A DNA stretch of 64,000 nt from Olsenella_L kribbiana (GTDB taxonomy: Bacteria; Actinomycetota; Coriobacteriia; Coriobacteriales; Atopobiaceae): positions 1 through 64,000 of the forward strand of contig NZ_JAZGJP010000008.1 in assembly GCF_036408795.1 (NCBI RefSeq), written 5' to 3'. The position numbers and the translations under genes were made by a program. Shown here in pieces: positions 7,477 through 15,843 of this stretch. Position 1 is the first letter of the stretch; every line of letters starts with the position of its first letter. Under the pieces are notes generated by a model. The model did not search any database, was not told the DNA's origin, and saw only the letters and a list, made by a program, of their open reading frames with translations.

Positions 7477-9057
7477 ATGATTTGCCCTCACTGCGGATCC
7501 GTGATACCGGACAACAGTGCGTTCTGTGCGCAGTGCGGAGCACGCCTTGCTGAGCCTCAGCAGGATGGCGCTCCTGCAGCTGAGCCGGCCAAGGCACAGG
7601 CTCCAGGTACCGAGGCAAATACGCGCGCAGCAGAGATTGCAGGGAGCGTGCCTCCTGTCGATGCTCCTGCCGGTACGGCAGAGCCTGCCGCTGGTGCAGG
7701 AGAGACCCAGCTCATGCCTGAGGGGGCAGCTGGCGCATCTTCTTCACCCAGCCCAGAGCAGGTGCCCGAGATAGACAAGACCATGGTGCGCCCCGGTGCG
7801 TTTGCTGCGCACAGAGACTCTGCCGCAGCCGAAAAGGAGCTGGCCCAGCTTCCCCGCATCGACGAGCCTCCTGCTGACATGCCTCCTGCCATCCCTATCG
7901 AGGGAACGCCTGTCGCAGAGCCGGAACCGGACATCTCCGATTTCCTGCCGAAGCAGCCTGCGGTGTCTGAGGTCCCCGAAGCTTCCGATGTGCCGGAGGT
8001 TCCTGGTGTACCCGAGGTGCCGGCAGCGCCGGAGCGTACCGAGCAGAGGATGCCTGAGCCGGAGCGCATCGTGCAGAGGAATGCTCCTGCAGCGGCGCAT
8101 CCTGAGCCGTTCCAGACAATCTCTCCATCTGCTGGTGCAACGCCGCTTCTCAAGGTGCCCGTGAATTCGCATGACACGTCCGACTACCGCAACAGCGTGA
8201 AGCGCCGCCGCCACGCCCGTGCCGAAGCCCAGCAGTCGCATCCGTTCGCGCAGACGGTCTCCCGCTCCGTGTATGAATCCCGCATGCAGGATGAGAGCTA
8301 CACGGAGGCAGTGAGCGAGGTCTCCGGCGCAGCGTCTCAGCGCAGCTCTTCGGCCTTCAGGCCGGAGGAGGGGCAGAGCTTGGAAGAGCATGCCCGCCGT
8401 GCGGAGAGCGCGCTTTCGGGTGGCGTCTATGTCGCAGAGCGCCGCCGCTCCAAGGGCCCCATCATTGTCGCTATCTGCCTCATCTGCGCCGTCGCGGCTG
8501 CGGGCTATCTGATCTATCAGAACATGCAGGCAGCTGAGACCACCGCCGATACAGAGACGACCGAGGCCGTCGCGACCGATACGGAAGCCGCTGTACCCGA
8601 GCCGGCAGCGACGTCTCCGGTCACAGCATCCGACGAGGTCTCCTACAACTCCGATACGGGGCTTCTGACGATGGAGAACTACGGCTTCTCCGTGACGCTT
8701 CCGACCGGCATGACCGCGGCTGTCTCCTCTGACGGCTATGGCCTCGATCTCACGGATGAGACGGACGGTGTCCAGATCAATGCCTGGGTGAAGCCCAATA
8801 CGCAGGGCGCAACCCTGGACCAGCTCTCGGATGAGGCCATGGACGTGACGAACCTCACATATGCCCACGTCTCGACCCTGAACAACTGGTTCGTCGTGAG
8901 CTACTGGAAGGGATCGGAAGGCTACTACATCCGCGAGTATGTCGACTCAGAGCGCATCCTTGCACTCGAGTTCACGTGGCAGAAGGCAAGCGAGACGGCA
9001 GCCACTGAGGTCATCGACAACATGACAGACACAATCTCCATGGCGGGGGAGAAGTAG
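7477..9057 (+). CDS. Zinc-ribbon membrane protein with long acidic linker
   Basis: A 526-residue protein with an N-terminal zinc ribbon (C3-P-H-C6 and C17-A-Q-C20), a disordered linker rich in Pro, Ala and Glu over about residues 25-225, a basic region, one membrane span at about 328-347 (I-I-V-A-I-C-L-I-C-A-V-A-A-A-G-Y) and an extracytoplasmic C-terminal domain of about 140 residues beginning near L-L-T-M-E-N-Y-G-F-S-V-T-L-P. The ribbon is cytoplasmic. Such zinc_ribbon_2 plus TM proteins are common in Actinomycetota and Bacillota, function unknown. The gene stands alone with its own upstream gap and terminator. Confidence 0.8.
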   Translation: MICPHCGSVIPDNSAFCAQCGARLAEPQQDGAPAAEPAKAQAPGTEANTRAAEIAGSVPPVDAPAGTAEPAAGAGETQLMPEGAAGASSSPSPEQVPEIDKTMVRPGAFAAHRDSAAAEKELAQLPRIDEPPADMPPAIPIEGTPVAEPEPDISDFLPKQPAVSEVPEASDVPEVPGVPEVPAAPERTEQRMPEPERIVQRNAPAAAHPEPFQTISPSAGATPLLKVPVNSHDTSDYRNSVKRRRHARAEAQQSHPFAQTVSRSVYESRMQDESYTEAVSEVSGAASQRSSSAFRPEEGQSLEEHARRAESALSGGVYVAERRRSKGPIIVAICLICAVAAAGYLIYQNMQAAETTADTETTEAVATDTEAAVPEPAATSPVTASDEVSYNSDTGLLTMENYGFSVTLPTGMTAAVSSDGYGLDLTDETDGVQINAWVKPNTQGATLDQLSDEAMDVTNLTYAHVSTLNNWFVVSYWKGSEGYYIREYVDSERILALEFTWQKASETAATEVIDNMTDTISMAGEK

Positions 9058-9083
9058 GCACAGGTCTGCGGAAAAGCCATTCG

Positions 9084-9115
9084 GAAGGGCTCTCTTCGCA
9101 GGAAGGGAGCCCTTC
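9084..9115. terminator. Intrinsic terminator after the zinc-ribbon gene
   Basis: GAAGGGCTC at 9084-9092 pairs with GAGCCCTTC at 9107-9115, followed by TTCTG. It sits between convergent genes and can serve both. Confidence 0.75.
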
Positions 9116-9120
9116 TTCTG

Positions 9121-9822
9121 TCACGAGAAGTCGAGGAGCCAGGCATCGGGGCAGAGGCGCAGGAGATCTCGGTCGAGCGAGACCCAGGACAAAGCTTCGT
9201 CTATCACATGGGAATCGTTCGAGGCTGCGCACCGAGCTTTGCCGAGCGTTCTGTCGCAGGTACGGTCAAGCGTGATGGAGACCGGATAGGGGAGATTCTT
9301 GAGTGCCTCCTCATAAAGCCCTGCGAGCTTTCCTGAGTTCGAGACTGGCTCATCGAGGAGGATGTGCGCTTCGGCAAGAGGTGCTGCAGCGAGTGCCTGC
9401 GCGACGAGCGAGAGGGCCTGCTCCGTTGCAGGAATCGGGCGCCAGGTGCCCGAGAGGCCGGCAAGGTCTCTGACAGAGCCATCGTCTGCCAGGATCACGG
9501 GTCCTCCTGTGAGGGCGACTTCGAGAGGGATCAGCACATTGAAGCCATCGATGAGGAGCACTTCGTCTGCGCAGCAAGAAAGCGCGCGGAGCTTCTTCTG
9601 GCGTGCTGCAGCGGCACGCTTCCCTGCAGTCGCACGCAGGAGAGCAAGGCGCTGGCGCTCCTGGAACTGGTAGCGGTTGCCGACGAAGGCGGCAGCGGTG
9701 TCTCTCGGATAGCCATGATCGAGAAGATAGCCGAGCTCCTCATGCGCCTTCCTGAGGCGTCTGACATTCTCAGGCGAGAAGGTCCTTCTGTCCTTCGGGT
9801 CGTATCCGCGGTGTGTTCCCAT
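9121..9822 (-). CDS. DUF434/DUF5616 domain protein (NYN-like)
   Basis: A 233-residue protein. The N-terminal part (R-G-Y-D-P-K-D-R-R-T-F, then a basic helical region to about 75) matches DUF434, and the rest (D-E-V-L-L-I-D-G-F-N-V-L-I near 92-104, later H-I-L-L-D-E-P-V-S-N-S-G-K) matches DUF5616, a PIN/NYN-like fold with conserved acidic residues that suggests a nuclease; that activity is not shown. ATG 9822 has GGAGG eight bases upstream. The much longer frame reaching 11100 on this strand is only the shadow of the glycerate kinase gene. Confidence 0.8.
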   Translation of the reverse strand: MGTHRGYDPKDRRTFSPENVRRLRKAHEELGYLLDHGYPRDTAAAFVGNRYQFQERQRLALLRATAGKRAAAARQKKLRALSCCADEVLLIDGFNVLIPLEVALTGGPVILADDGSVRDLAGLSGTWRPIPATEQALSLVAQALAAAPLAEAHILLDEPVSNSGKLAGLYEEALKNLPYPVSITLDRTCDRTLGKARCAASNDSHVIDEALSWVSLDRDLLRLCPDAWLLDFS

Positions 9823-9930
9823 GAGCTGCGCCTCCTGCAAGAAGCATAAGGCTTGCTCCTGCAGACAGGCGAGGGAAGATTGGAGGACCTGAGCGCTACG
9901 ATAGTGTCCAGTCGATTCCAGGAGGCTGCC

Positions 9931-11079
9931 ATGGGCGCACATACCTTCATCCTTGCATCCGATTCCTACAAGGGCTCTGCCACAAGCCAGGAGGTCGAGA
10001 GCTCTATCGCAGAAGGCATCTGGTCGCTTCTGCCGGATGCCACAATCTATTCCTATCCGGTAGCCGATGGCGGGGAAGGGACGGTTGCAGCGCTGGTGGC
10101 GGCAGGAAAGGGGACGCTCCGCACAAGGCTCGTGCATGGTCCTCTCGGGGATATGGCAGAGGCATCCTATGCCGTGCTCGAAGACGGCTCTGCCCTCATC
10201 GAATGTGCGGCCGCTTCCGGCATCACGCTCACGCATCAGGCGGAAGATGAAGCGCTTCGTGCCTCCACGTACGGCACAGGCGAGCTCATCCGTGATGCGC
10301 TCGACGAGGGATGCCGGCATATCCTTGTCGGCCTCGGAGGGAGTGCCACGACCGACGGGGGAGCGGGCATGGCTGAGGCCCTCGGGGTGCGCTTCCTCGA
10401 CAGTGCAGGCCAGTCCATAGGTTCCGGCATTGCAGGGCTCGAAGAACTTGCGGAGGTCGACCTTTCCGGGATAGATCCGCGTCTTGCCGCCTGCACGTTC
10501 GAGGCGCTTTCCGATGTGCAGAATCCTCTTGCCGGACCGGATGGCGCCGTCTTCGTCTACGGGCCGCAGAAGGGCCTTCCTGCCGCACGCCTCTCCGAGC
10601 TTGACCGGACGCTCGAGCGCTATGGGGAGCTTGTCAGCAAGGCAGTAGGCAGTGACATATCCTGTCTTCCTGGTGCGGGGGCAGCAGGCGGCCTCGGCGC
10701 TGGCCTTGCCGCCTTCTGCGCAGCGAAGATCAGGTCGGGAATCGATGCCGTGCTCGATGCGCTCTCCTTCGACGAGCACCTCGGCGAGGCCGATCTCGTC
10801 GTCACCGGCGAAGGGCGCATGGATGCACAGACCGCCAAGGGAAAGGCTCCTGTCGGCATTGCCCGGCGTGCTGCGCGCTACGGCGTGCCGGTAGCTGCCA
10901 TCGTCGGCTCCTGCGCAGATGATATCGAGGCGGTGCACGAGGCTGGCATCGATATCGTGCTTTCCTGCGTGATGGCGCCATCGACCCTCGAAGAATGCAT
11001 CGAGAAGACGCCGGATGCTCTGAGGCGTGCCGGAAGGAGGCTTGCCCGCATCGTAGCCCTTGCGGAGCGCCTCCGCTAG
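9931..11079 (+). CDS. Glycerate kinase (GlxK/GarK family)
   Basis: A 382-residue cytoplasmic kinase that phosphorylates D-glycerate, usually to 2-phosphoglycerate, feeding glycolysis. The start L-A-S-D-S-Y-K-G-S, the motif P-V-A-D-G-G-E-G-T at about 46, G-L-G-G-S-A-T-T-D-G-G-A-G, G-A-A-G-G-L-G-A-G and the C-terminal V-T-G-E-G-R-M-D-A-Q-T are characteristic. ATG 9931 follows AGGAGG by five bases. No glyoxylate pathway genes adjoin it. It diverges from the DUF434 gene with about 100 bases between. Confidence 0.92.
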   Translation: MGAHTFILASDSYKGSATSQEVESSIAEGIWSLLPDATIYSYPVADGGEGTVAALVAAGKGTLRTRLVHGPLGDMAEASYAVLEDGSALIECAAASGITLTHQAEDEALRASTYGTGELIRDALDEGCRHILVGLGGSATTDGGAGMAEALGVRFLDSAGQSIGSGIAGLEELAEVDLSGIDPRLAACTFEALSDVQNPLAGPDGAVFVYGPQKGLPAARLSELDRTLERYGELVSKAVGSDISCLPGAGAAGGLGAGLAAFCAAKIRSGIDAVLDALSFDEHLGEADLVVTGEGRMDAQTAKGKAPVGIARRAARYGVPVAAIVGSCADDIEAVHEAGIDIVLSCVMAPSTLEECIEKTPDALRRAGRRLARIVALAERLR

Positions 11080-11173
11080 GAGCTGTCTCCTTCTTTGCAT
11101 CTTGAAGAAGGTTCTGCCTGATGGAAATCCCTGCTTCTATACTCCACAGCATATGGCAAGCAAGGAGGCAGGC

Positions 11174-11872
11174 ATGTTTTCCATCGACAAGGATGTCTTC
11201 GATGTGCTGCCGACGCTCTGCGTCGGCCTTGTCGTAGCCCATAACATCGACAATACGAAAGACTATCCGGCAGTCGACGGCGTGCTCGACAAAGCGGTGG
11301 ATGAAGCACGAGAGCGTCTTTCTGGCATGAATGCATCAGAAGACCCGAGAGTCCAGCCCTATCGGGAGGCCTTCCATGCCCTCGCCATGAGTCCCTCGCG
11401 CTATCCTTCATCGAACATTGCGCTGCTGCGCCGCATCGTGAAGGGCAAGGCGCTCTGGCGCGTGAATCCTGTTGTCGACCTCGGCAATGCCATCTCGATC
11501 GGCTATGGGGTGCCGTTGGGCGCCCATGCGCTCGAGACGCCTGACGAGCATCTCGAGCTTCGCTTCTCGCGTCCGGATGATGTCTTCATCGCGCTCGGAG
11601 AGGATGCGCCCGATCCGACGCTCGAGCCAGGCGAGCTCGTCTACGCTGTCGGCAATCTCGTGCACACGAGGCGCTGGACCTGGCGGCAGAGCGAGAACGG
11701 AAAGATCGTGCCCGAGACGACCTCTGTCGCCTTCCCGATAGATGGCTTCACGGACAGGAATCTCGGCCAGGTAGAGTCCGCCTGCGGAGACCTCAAGAAG
11801 GAGCTCGAAGACATCTTCGGCTGCACGGCGACGTTTGCGCTCGCAGATGCCGAGCATCCAATCGTTGCGTAA
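11174..11872 (+). CDS. B3/B4 tRNA-binding domain protein
   Basis: A 232-residue protein with the B3/B4 fold otherwise found in the beta subunit of phenylalanyl-tRNA synthetase. Characteristic segments are N-P-V-V-D-L-G-N-A-I-S (about 98-108), the glycine-rich turn after it, and the long C-terminal helix. Free-standing members are predicted to act on misacylated tRNA or free amino acids, but this is not shown. ATG 11174 has AAGGAGG five bases upstream and lies well inside a longer frame that starts in the glycerate kinase gene. Confidence 0.8.
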   Translation: MFSIDKDVFDVLPTLCVGLVVAHNIDNTKDYPAVDGVLDKAVDEARERLSGMNASEDPRVQPYREAFHALAMSPSRYPSSNIALLRRIVKGKALWRVNPVVDLGNAISIGYGVPLGAHALETPDEHLELRFSRPDDVFIALGEDAPDPTLEPGELVYAVGNLVHTRRWTWRQSENGKIVPETTSVAFPIDGFTDRNLGQVESACGDLKKELEDIFGCTATFALADAEHPIVA

Positions 11873-11878
11873 GCGAGA

Positions 11879-11914
11879 AGGAGGGCGCGCGTCCACAAGG
11901 ACCCGCGCCCTCCT
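11879..11914. terminator. Bidirectional hairpin terminator
   Basis: AGGAGGGCGCG at 11879-11889 pairs perfectly with CGCGCCCTCCT at 11904-11914, between convergent genes. Confidence 0.75.
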
Positions 11915-11933
11915 GGCAGATATATATGCACTC

Positions 11934-12650
11934 TTAGTGGCAGCAGTGGCCGCCCGCGCCGCAGTGGCCGCCTTCATGATGATGGGCACCGCAGGTCGGT
12001 GCCGCCGAAGGTGTGAGCGTGCCTGCGAGGAAGGCCTTGACGGCCTCATCTGCAGAGCCTGAAGCGCCCGGCACGACGCGGATGCCCTGCGAAGCAAGTG
12101 CCGCGAGCGCGCCTCCGCCGATGCCGCCGCAGATCAGTACATCGACGCCGCCCTGTGCAAGAAGGCCAGCAAGCGCGCCGTGGCTCACACCGTTCGAGCT
12201 GACGACCTCGGAGCGCTTCACCTCGCCGTTCTCGATATCGTAGAGCTTGAACTGCTCGGCCCTTCCGAAGTGGGGGAAGATCTCTCCGCCGGAATAGGTT
12301 GCAGCGATACGCATGATGTTTCCTTCCTTCCCTGTCCAGGAGGCTTCTGGCTCGCCTTCGAAGTTGGCAGCGCCGCGGACGACTTCGATCGTCTTGCCGT
12401 TCACGAGGGCATCTGCCACCTTCCGGTGTGCCGAAGCGGCAATGCTCGCGATGGTCGCACGCGAGACGCCGAGCGAGGCAGCTGCTTCCTTCTGGCTTCT
12501 GCCTTCGTAGTCGAGGATTCTCAGGACTTCGAGCTCATCTGCTGCAAGCTCGATTTTCCAGCAGCAGCATGCGGGCACTCCTATGGGTGCGAATCCCGTA
12601 TATTCGGGTACGAGCTGCACCTTCCTGCGCTTTTCTGGCCTTCCTGCCAT
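11934..12650 (-). CDS. DUF134 HTH - NifX-type fusion with His/Cys tail
   Basis: A 238-residue two-domain protein. Residues 1 to about 95 are DUF134 (UPF0251): G-R-P-x-K-R-R-K-V, a C-C-C-W cluster and a sigma-like helix-turn-helix (G-R-S-Q-K-E-A-A-A-S-L-G-V-S). From about 113 (M-R-I-A-A-T-Y-S-G-G) comes a NifX/NifB-type dinitrogenase cofactor-binding domain. The tail CGAHHHEGGHCGAGGHCCH is an evident metal-binding sequence. Families of this kind are thought to bind iron-sulfur or molybdenum cofactors; a metal-responsive regulator is the natural inference. ATG 12650 follows AGGAGG, and a 22-bp perfect palindrome lies just upstream, suggesting autoregulation. Confidence 0.82.
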   Translation of the reverse strand: MAGRPEKRRKVQLVPEYTGFAPIGVPACCCWKIELAADELEVLRILDYEGRSQKEAAASLGVSRATIASIAASAHRKVADALVNGKTIEVVRGAANFEGEPEASWTGKEGNIMRIAATYSGGEIFPHFGRAEQFKLYDIENGEVKRSEVVSSNGVSHGALAGLLAQGGVDVLICGGIGGGALAALASQGIRVVPGASGSADEAVKAFLAGTLTPSAAPTCGAHHHEGGHCGAGGHCCH

Positions 12651-12660
12651 GAAGCCTCCT

Positions 12661-12682
12661 ATTACTGACATATGTCAGTAAT
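12661..12682. promoter_or_regulatory. 22-bp perfect palindrome upstream of the DUF134-NifX gene
   Basis: ATTACTGACAT followed directly by its reverse complement ATGTCAGTAAT. It abuts the ribosome binding site of the DUF134-NifX gene on the minus strand, so it may be an operator at the transcription start. The AT-rich 200-base gap up to dps contains no gene. Confidence 0.55.
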
Positions 12683-12882
12683 TACTATAGCGAGCAGATG
12701 GGAGAGTGCAAGGAAGAGATCAGGGAAGCTGAAGATGAATGGTTCTCCTTTATTAATGATAGATAGTATCAATATAAAGAAACTGTGAAGAAAAAACTAA
12801 GAGCAAATCTCATTAATGAAAACTGGTTGCTGGGTATATTGTCACTAACAAAAACAAGTACTAACAAAAGAAAGGAACTGAT

Positions 12883-13332
12883 ATGGCAACCACCAAGAAC
12901 ATCGACGCTCTCAACCAGCTCCTCGCAGATCTTACGGTCGACTACCACAAGCTCCAGAATGCCCACTGGTACATCACGGGCAAGGATTTCTTCCAGGTGC
13001 ACGCAACGCTCGAAGAGCTCTATGACGGCGTGCTCCCGCACATCGACGAGGTAGCAGAGCTCATCCTCCAGGAAGGCGGACGTCCTGTTGCCTCCCTCAA
13101 GGAGACCCTTGCGCTTTCGAAGGTCGAAGAGCGTCCCTCCGAGCCGCTATCGAGCGAGGAAGCTTTCTCGATCGTGAAGGCTGACTTCGAGCTTCTCCAG
13201 AGCGATGCTGCTACCGTGAAGTCGCTCGCAGATGAGTCCGGACGCACGGTCGTGAGCGCCGCTATGGACGATATCCTGGCCGAGCTCTCGAAGAATCTCT
13301 GGATGCTCCGCCAGCAGGCGCAGGAGATCTAG
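12883..13332 (+). CDS. dps: Dps family ferroxidase/DNA protection protein
   Basis: A 149-residue member of the Dps/ferritin-like family that forms dodecamers, oxidises ferrous iron with hydrogen peroxide and stores it, protecting DNA. The inter-subunit ferroxidase ligands are all present with the usual spacing: H28, H40, D55 and E59. It lacks a long lysine-rich N-tail, so direct DNA binding is not obvious. Start ATG has AAAGGA upstream. The preceding 200 bases are AT-rich, including an imperfect dyad TGATA-GATAG-TATCA near 12757-12771 that might be a metal or peroxide regulator site. Confidence 0.92.
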   Translation: MATTKNIDALNQLLADLTVDYHKLQNAHWYITGKDFFQVHATLEELYDGVLPHIDEVAELILQEGGRPVASLKETLALSKVEERPSEPLSSEEAFSIVKADFELLQSDAATVKSLADESGRTVVSAAMDDILAELSKNLWMLRQQAQEI

Positions 13333-13341
13333 ACCATCCCC

Positions 13342-13366
13342 CGGGCCTTTTGGGGAAGGAGGCCCG
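13342..13366. terminator. Hairpin between convergent dps and WYL gene
   Basis: CGGGCC at 13342-13347 pairs with GGCCCG at 13361-13366 in the 41-base convergent gap. Confidence 0.45.
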
Positions 13367-13373
13367 CATACCT

Positions 13374-14396
13374 TCATCGGAGGGAGGAAGCAGGTGCGCT
13401 TCCTCCCTCTTCTTCTGTCTCGGCAAGAAGCCTCTCGAGGAAGGCACGCCAATCCTCTCTGAGCCAGGACGGTCCTGCAATCTTCACCATGCCGCCCATG
13501 CCGGCTATCCAGCCGAAGAACTGGTCTGATTCGAAGACCTTCGCATGGGCCAGGACCCAGCCATCTCCTGCCGGCTCGAATGTGGCCGATGTCCCGAAGC
13601 GGTCGCGCACGATCTCGGTCTTGCCATCACGTACGGCAAGCAAGGCGTCTGCCTTCCTTCCCTTGAAGCGTCCGAATGCCTCATAGGCACTTTCTGCATA
13701 GTGCCAGGAGGCTATCGTCTCGTTCTCATCTGCAGGGGCATACTCGATCCGTACGGGGCCCATGCGGTCGCATCTGAACTCTGCGATATCCTGCCGTGCT
13801 TCCTCCCAGGCGCTCAGATAGTAGAAGCCCTCGTCGTAGACGATATCGAGCGGCGTCACGACATAGCGCTTGCCGTTGTGGACAGCTCTCGGTGTGCCTG
13901 TCGCATCGAGGTGGAAATAGGGAAACGAGATCTGCCGCCTCTCTCTCAGCGCTTCATGGATCTGGTCGATGTTTCCAAAGACGCTCCTGTTCTGCGACTT
14001 GATGCGTCCCACGACGTGGATCCGTCTGTCGAGCTTCTCCTGCTCATAGCTGTTTGCAAGCGTCTTGATGCTTGCAACGAGGTTTCTGGCCTGCCGCTCC
14101 GTGATGGCACGGCAGGATTCGATTGCATCGACCATAAGCATGAGCTCGCCGAGCGTGAAGTCGGGATGTGCCAGAGCGTAGCGCGGAGGATGCGTGCCAT
14201 AGGTCGCGATTGCGATATCGAAATCGCGGAGTGCCTGGATGTCGCGATAGATGCTCTTGCGCTCTGCCTCTATGCCATACGCCTTGAGCTTCTCGATGAG
14301 CTCTGCCATCGTGAGTCCATGCTCAGGGTCGGTCTCCTCCTGGAAGATCTTCCAGAGATAGAGGATCTTGAGCTTCTCGTTTCCGGTCTTGGCCAC
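13374..14396 (-). CDS. WYL-domain transcriptional regulator
   Basis: A 340-residue regulator with an N-terminal winged helix-turn-helix (K-L-K-I-L-Y-L-W-K-I-F to about residue 75), a middle helical region, and a WYL ligand-binding domain (Y-V-V-T-P-L-D-I-V-Y-D-E-G-F-Y-Y-L-S-A-W near 165-185), closed by a WCX-like C-terminal domain. WYL proteins sense nucleic acid or nucleotide ligands in several defence and DNA-damage systems. GTG 14396 follows AAAGGAGG-ACAC. The divergent gene encodes a HIRAN domain, and a repeated TGTCCCA operator lies between them. Confidence 0.85.
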   Translation of the reverse strand: MAKTGNEKLKILYLWKIFQEETDPEHGLTMAELIEKLKAYGIEAERKSIYRDIQALRDFDIAIATYGTHPPRYALAHPDFTLGELMLMVDAIESCRAITERQARNLVASIKTLANSYEQEKLDRRIHVVGRIKSQNRSVFGNIDQIHEALRERRQISFPYFHLDATGTPRAVHNGKRYVVTPLDIVYDEGFYYLSAWEEARQDIAEFRCDRMGPVRIEYAPADENETIASWHYAESAYEAFGRFKGRKADALLAVRDGKTEIVRDRFGTSATFEPAGDGWVLAHAKVFESDQFFGWIAGMGGMVKIAGPSWLREDWRAFLERLLAETEEEGGSAPASSLR

Positions 14397-14454
14397 GTGT
14401 CCTCCTTTGCTGTTCGGACCCCATGATAGGCTCGGCGAGCCCCACAATCTCCAC

Positions 14455-14491
14455 CTGTCCCATAAACGGTACTGTCCCATAACTGGGACAG
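14455..14491. promoter_or_regulatory. TGTCCCA operator cluster between WYL and HIRAN genes
   Basis: CTGTCCCATAA occurs at 14455-14465 and again at 14472-14482; the second copy continues as the perfect inverted repeat CTGTCCCA-TAAC-TGGGACAG (14472-14491). Position and symmetry fit a regulator dimer site controlling both divergent genes; WYL binding is inferred. Confidence 0.65.
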
Positions 14492-14549
14492 ATAAAGGAA
14501 GGACGATGGATACCATAAGCTTTGAGAACGGAAGCTGAAAGGGGCAGAT

Positions 14550-14897
14550 ATGGCAGAGGATTCAAGGCATCTTGCAGATTTCTTCGTGGCTGGCATGCGC
14601 TATTGGGATGGCGCTCTCGTCGTCTCCGACCTGAAGCCGGGAAAGAAGCTCCGCCTTGTGGCAGAGCCCGACAATGCCTACGACCACAACGCCGTGGCAA
14701 TCTGGCGCAAGAAGACGAAGCTCGGCTATATCCCGGCTGACGAGAATGCGCTCGCAGCCCAGCTCCTGCGCTTCGGGCACGGCGATGTTATCGAGTGCCG
14801 AGTGCTTTCGGTCGACCCGACCGCAGATTCCTGGAAGCAGGTCAGGGCAGGACTCTTCATCACCGACGCACGCAAGGATGCGCAGACGCAAGAATAG
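14550..14897 (+). CDS. HIRAN-domain protein
   Basis: A 115-residue stand-alone HIRAN domain. The core F-F-V-A-G-M-R-Y-W-D-G, L-V-A-E-P-D-N-A-Y-D-H-N-A-V-A-I-W and K-L-G-Y-I-P are diagnostic. HIRAN domains bind the 3' end of single-stranded DNA in helicases such as HLTF; bacterial single-domain versions are predicted to act in DNA damage or repair. It has AAAGGGGCAGAT before the ATG and faces the WYL regulator, which probably controls it. The next gene follows after 25 bases. Confidence 0.85.
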   Translation: MAEDSRHLADFFVAGMRYWDGALVVSDLKPGKKLRLVAEPDNAYDHNAVAIWRKKTKLGYIPADENALAAQLLRFGHGDVIECRVLSVDPTADSWKQVRAGLFITDARKDAQTQE

Positions 14898-14922
14898 CGT
14901 CCGCGGAGAGGAAGGAGCAGCT

Positions 14923-15771
14923 ATGGAGAAGGATGAAGACAAGGCGCCAGCGCCCGCAGAGCCTGAGGAGGGAAAGCCTGAGAAGAAGCACAGGAGGGGA
15001 CGCGTCGTCCTCATTGCCGCAATCGTCCTCGTCGTCCTCATCGCTCTTGTCGGCGCCTTCGGCGGCAGCAAGAAGAAATCGGACGAACCCTTCGATCCGA
15101 GCACCTATGAGAGCATGGACTACGCGGCAGTCGCGCAGAATCCCGACTCCTACAAGGGCAAGAAGCTCTATGCGAAGGGTAAGATCGTGCAGGTCATCGA
15201 AGGCGACTCTGAGACGGATCTGCGCGTCGCGACTGCCACGAACGGCTACGACGATATCGTCTTCGTTGCCTACGATCCCGATATCCTCGACGGTGCGCAT
15301 CTGACGGAGGGGCAGTATATCGGCGTCTATGGGCACTGCAAGGGCCAGGTGAGCTATACATCTGCGCTCGGTGCAAAGATTTCGATTCCGGGACTCGATG
15401 CCGACTCCATCGACCAGACCGTCAAGAATCCTCAGGAAGTCCAGATCGAAGCCATGCAGGCAATGCTTGACGGAGCAGACTTCGAGAAGGTCGACACATC
15501 GGGATACGGCACCTGGAAGTACGTTGCAAAGATCCAGAACACGACGGAGAACGACTACAGCAATGTGTCTCTTGTCCTCGGCATCTACGATGCATCGGGC
15601 ATGCGCATCGGCGAGACCTATGCCAATGCGACAAGCTGGGCTCCGGGAGAGACCGTACAGTTCGAAGGCTATCTCGACAGCACGAAGGCCGATGCGGCCG
15701 TCTCTGTGAAACCCGAGATTCAGGGCTTCTCGATCGGGTCGGACTATTATTCGCCAAGCCAGCTCTCGTAA
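14923..15771 (+). CDS. Membrane-anchored protein with OB-like and FxLYD-like domains
   Basis: A 282-residue protein with a charged cytoplasmic start (residues 1-26), one membrane span at about 27-48 (V-V-L-I-A-A-I-V-L-V-V-L-I-A-L-V-G-A-F) and an outside portion. The first outside part (Y-K-G-K-K-L-Y-A-K-G-K-I-V-Q-V and E-G-Q-Y-I-G-V-Y-G-H-C-K-G) resembles OB-like tRNA_anti-type surface proteins; the last (K-I-Q-N-T-T-E-N-D-Y-S-N-V to E-G-Y-L-D) resembles FxLYD. Role unknown. ATG 14923 follows GGAAGGAGCAGCT. It is in an operon with the HIRAN gene, an odd pairing. Confidence 0.72.
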   Translation: MEKDEDKAPAPAEPEEGKPEKKHRRGRVVLIAAIVLVVLIALVGAFGGSKKKSDEPFDPSTYESMDYAAVAQNPDSYKGKKLYAKGKIVQVIEGDSETDLRVATATNGYDDIVFVAYDPDILDGAHLTEGQYIGVYGHCKGQVSYTSALGAKISIPGLDADSIDQTVKNPQEVQIEAMQAMLDGADFEKVDTSGYGTWKYVAKIQNTTENDYSNVSLVLGIYDASGMRIGETYANATSWAPGETVQFEGYLDSTKADAAVSVKPEIQGFSIGSDYYSPSQLS

Positions 15772-15794
15772 GCGAGCTTGCTTATAGGAAGGGA

Positions 15795-15821
15795 AGAGGA
15801 GGAGGCCTTCGGGTCTCCTCT
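15795..15821. terminator. Hairpin terminator
   Basis: AGAGGAG at 15795-15801 pairs with CTCCTCT at 15815-15821, followed by CTCTTGT, between convergent genes. Confidence 0.6.
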
Positions 15822-15843
15822 CTCTTGTGTGGAGCGGCAAGGC

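Noticed and set aside
12751..12774. Classical PerR or Fur box before dps
   Set aside because: TATTAATGATAGATAGTATCAATA has only a 5-bp dyad (TGATA/TATCA) and does not match the TTATAAT-N-ATTATAA pattern.
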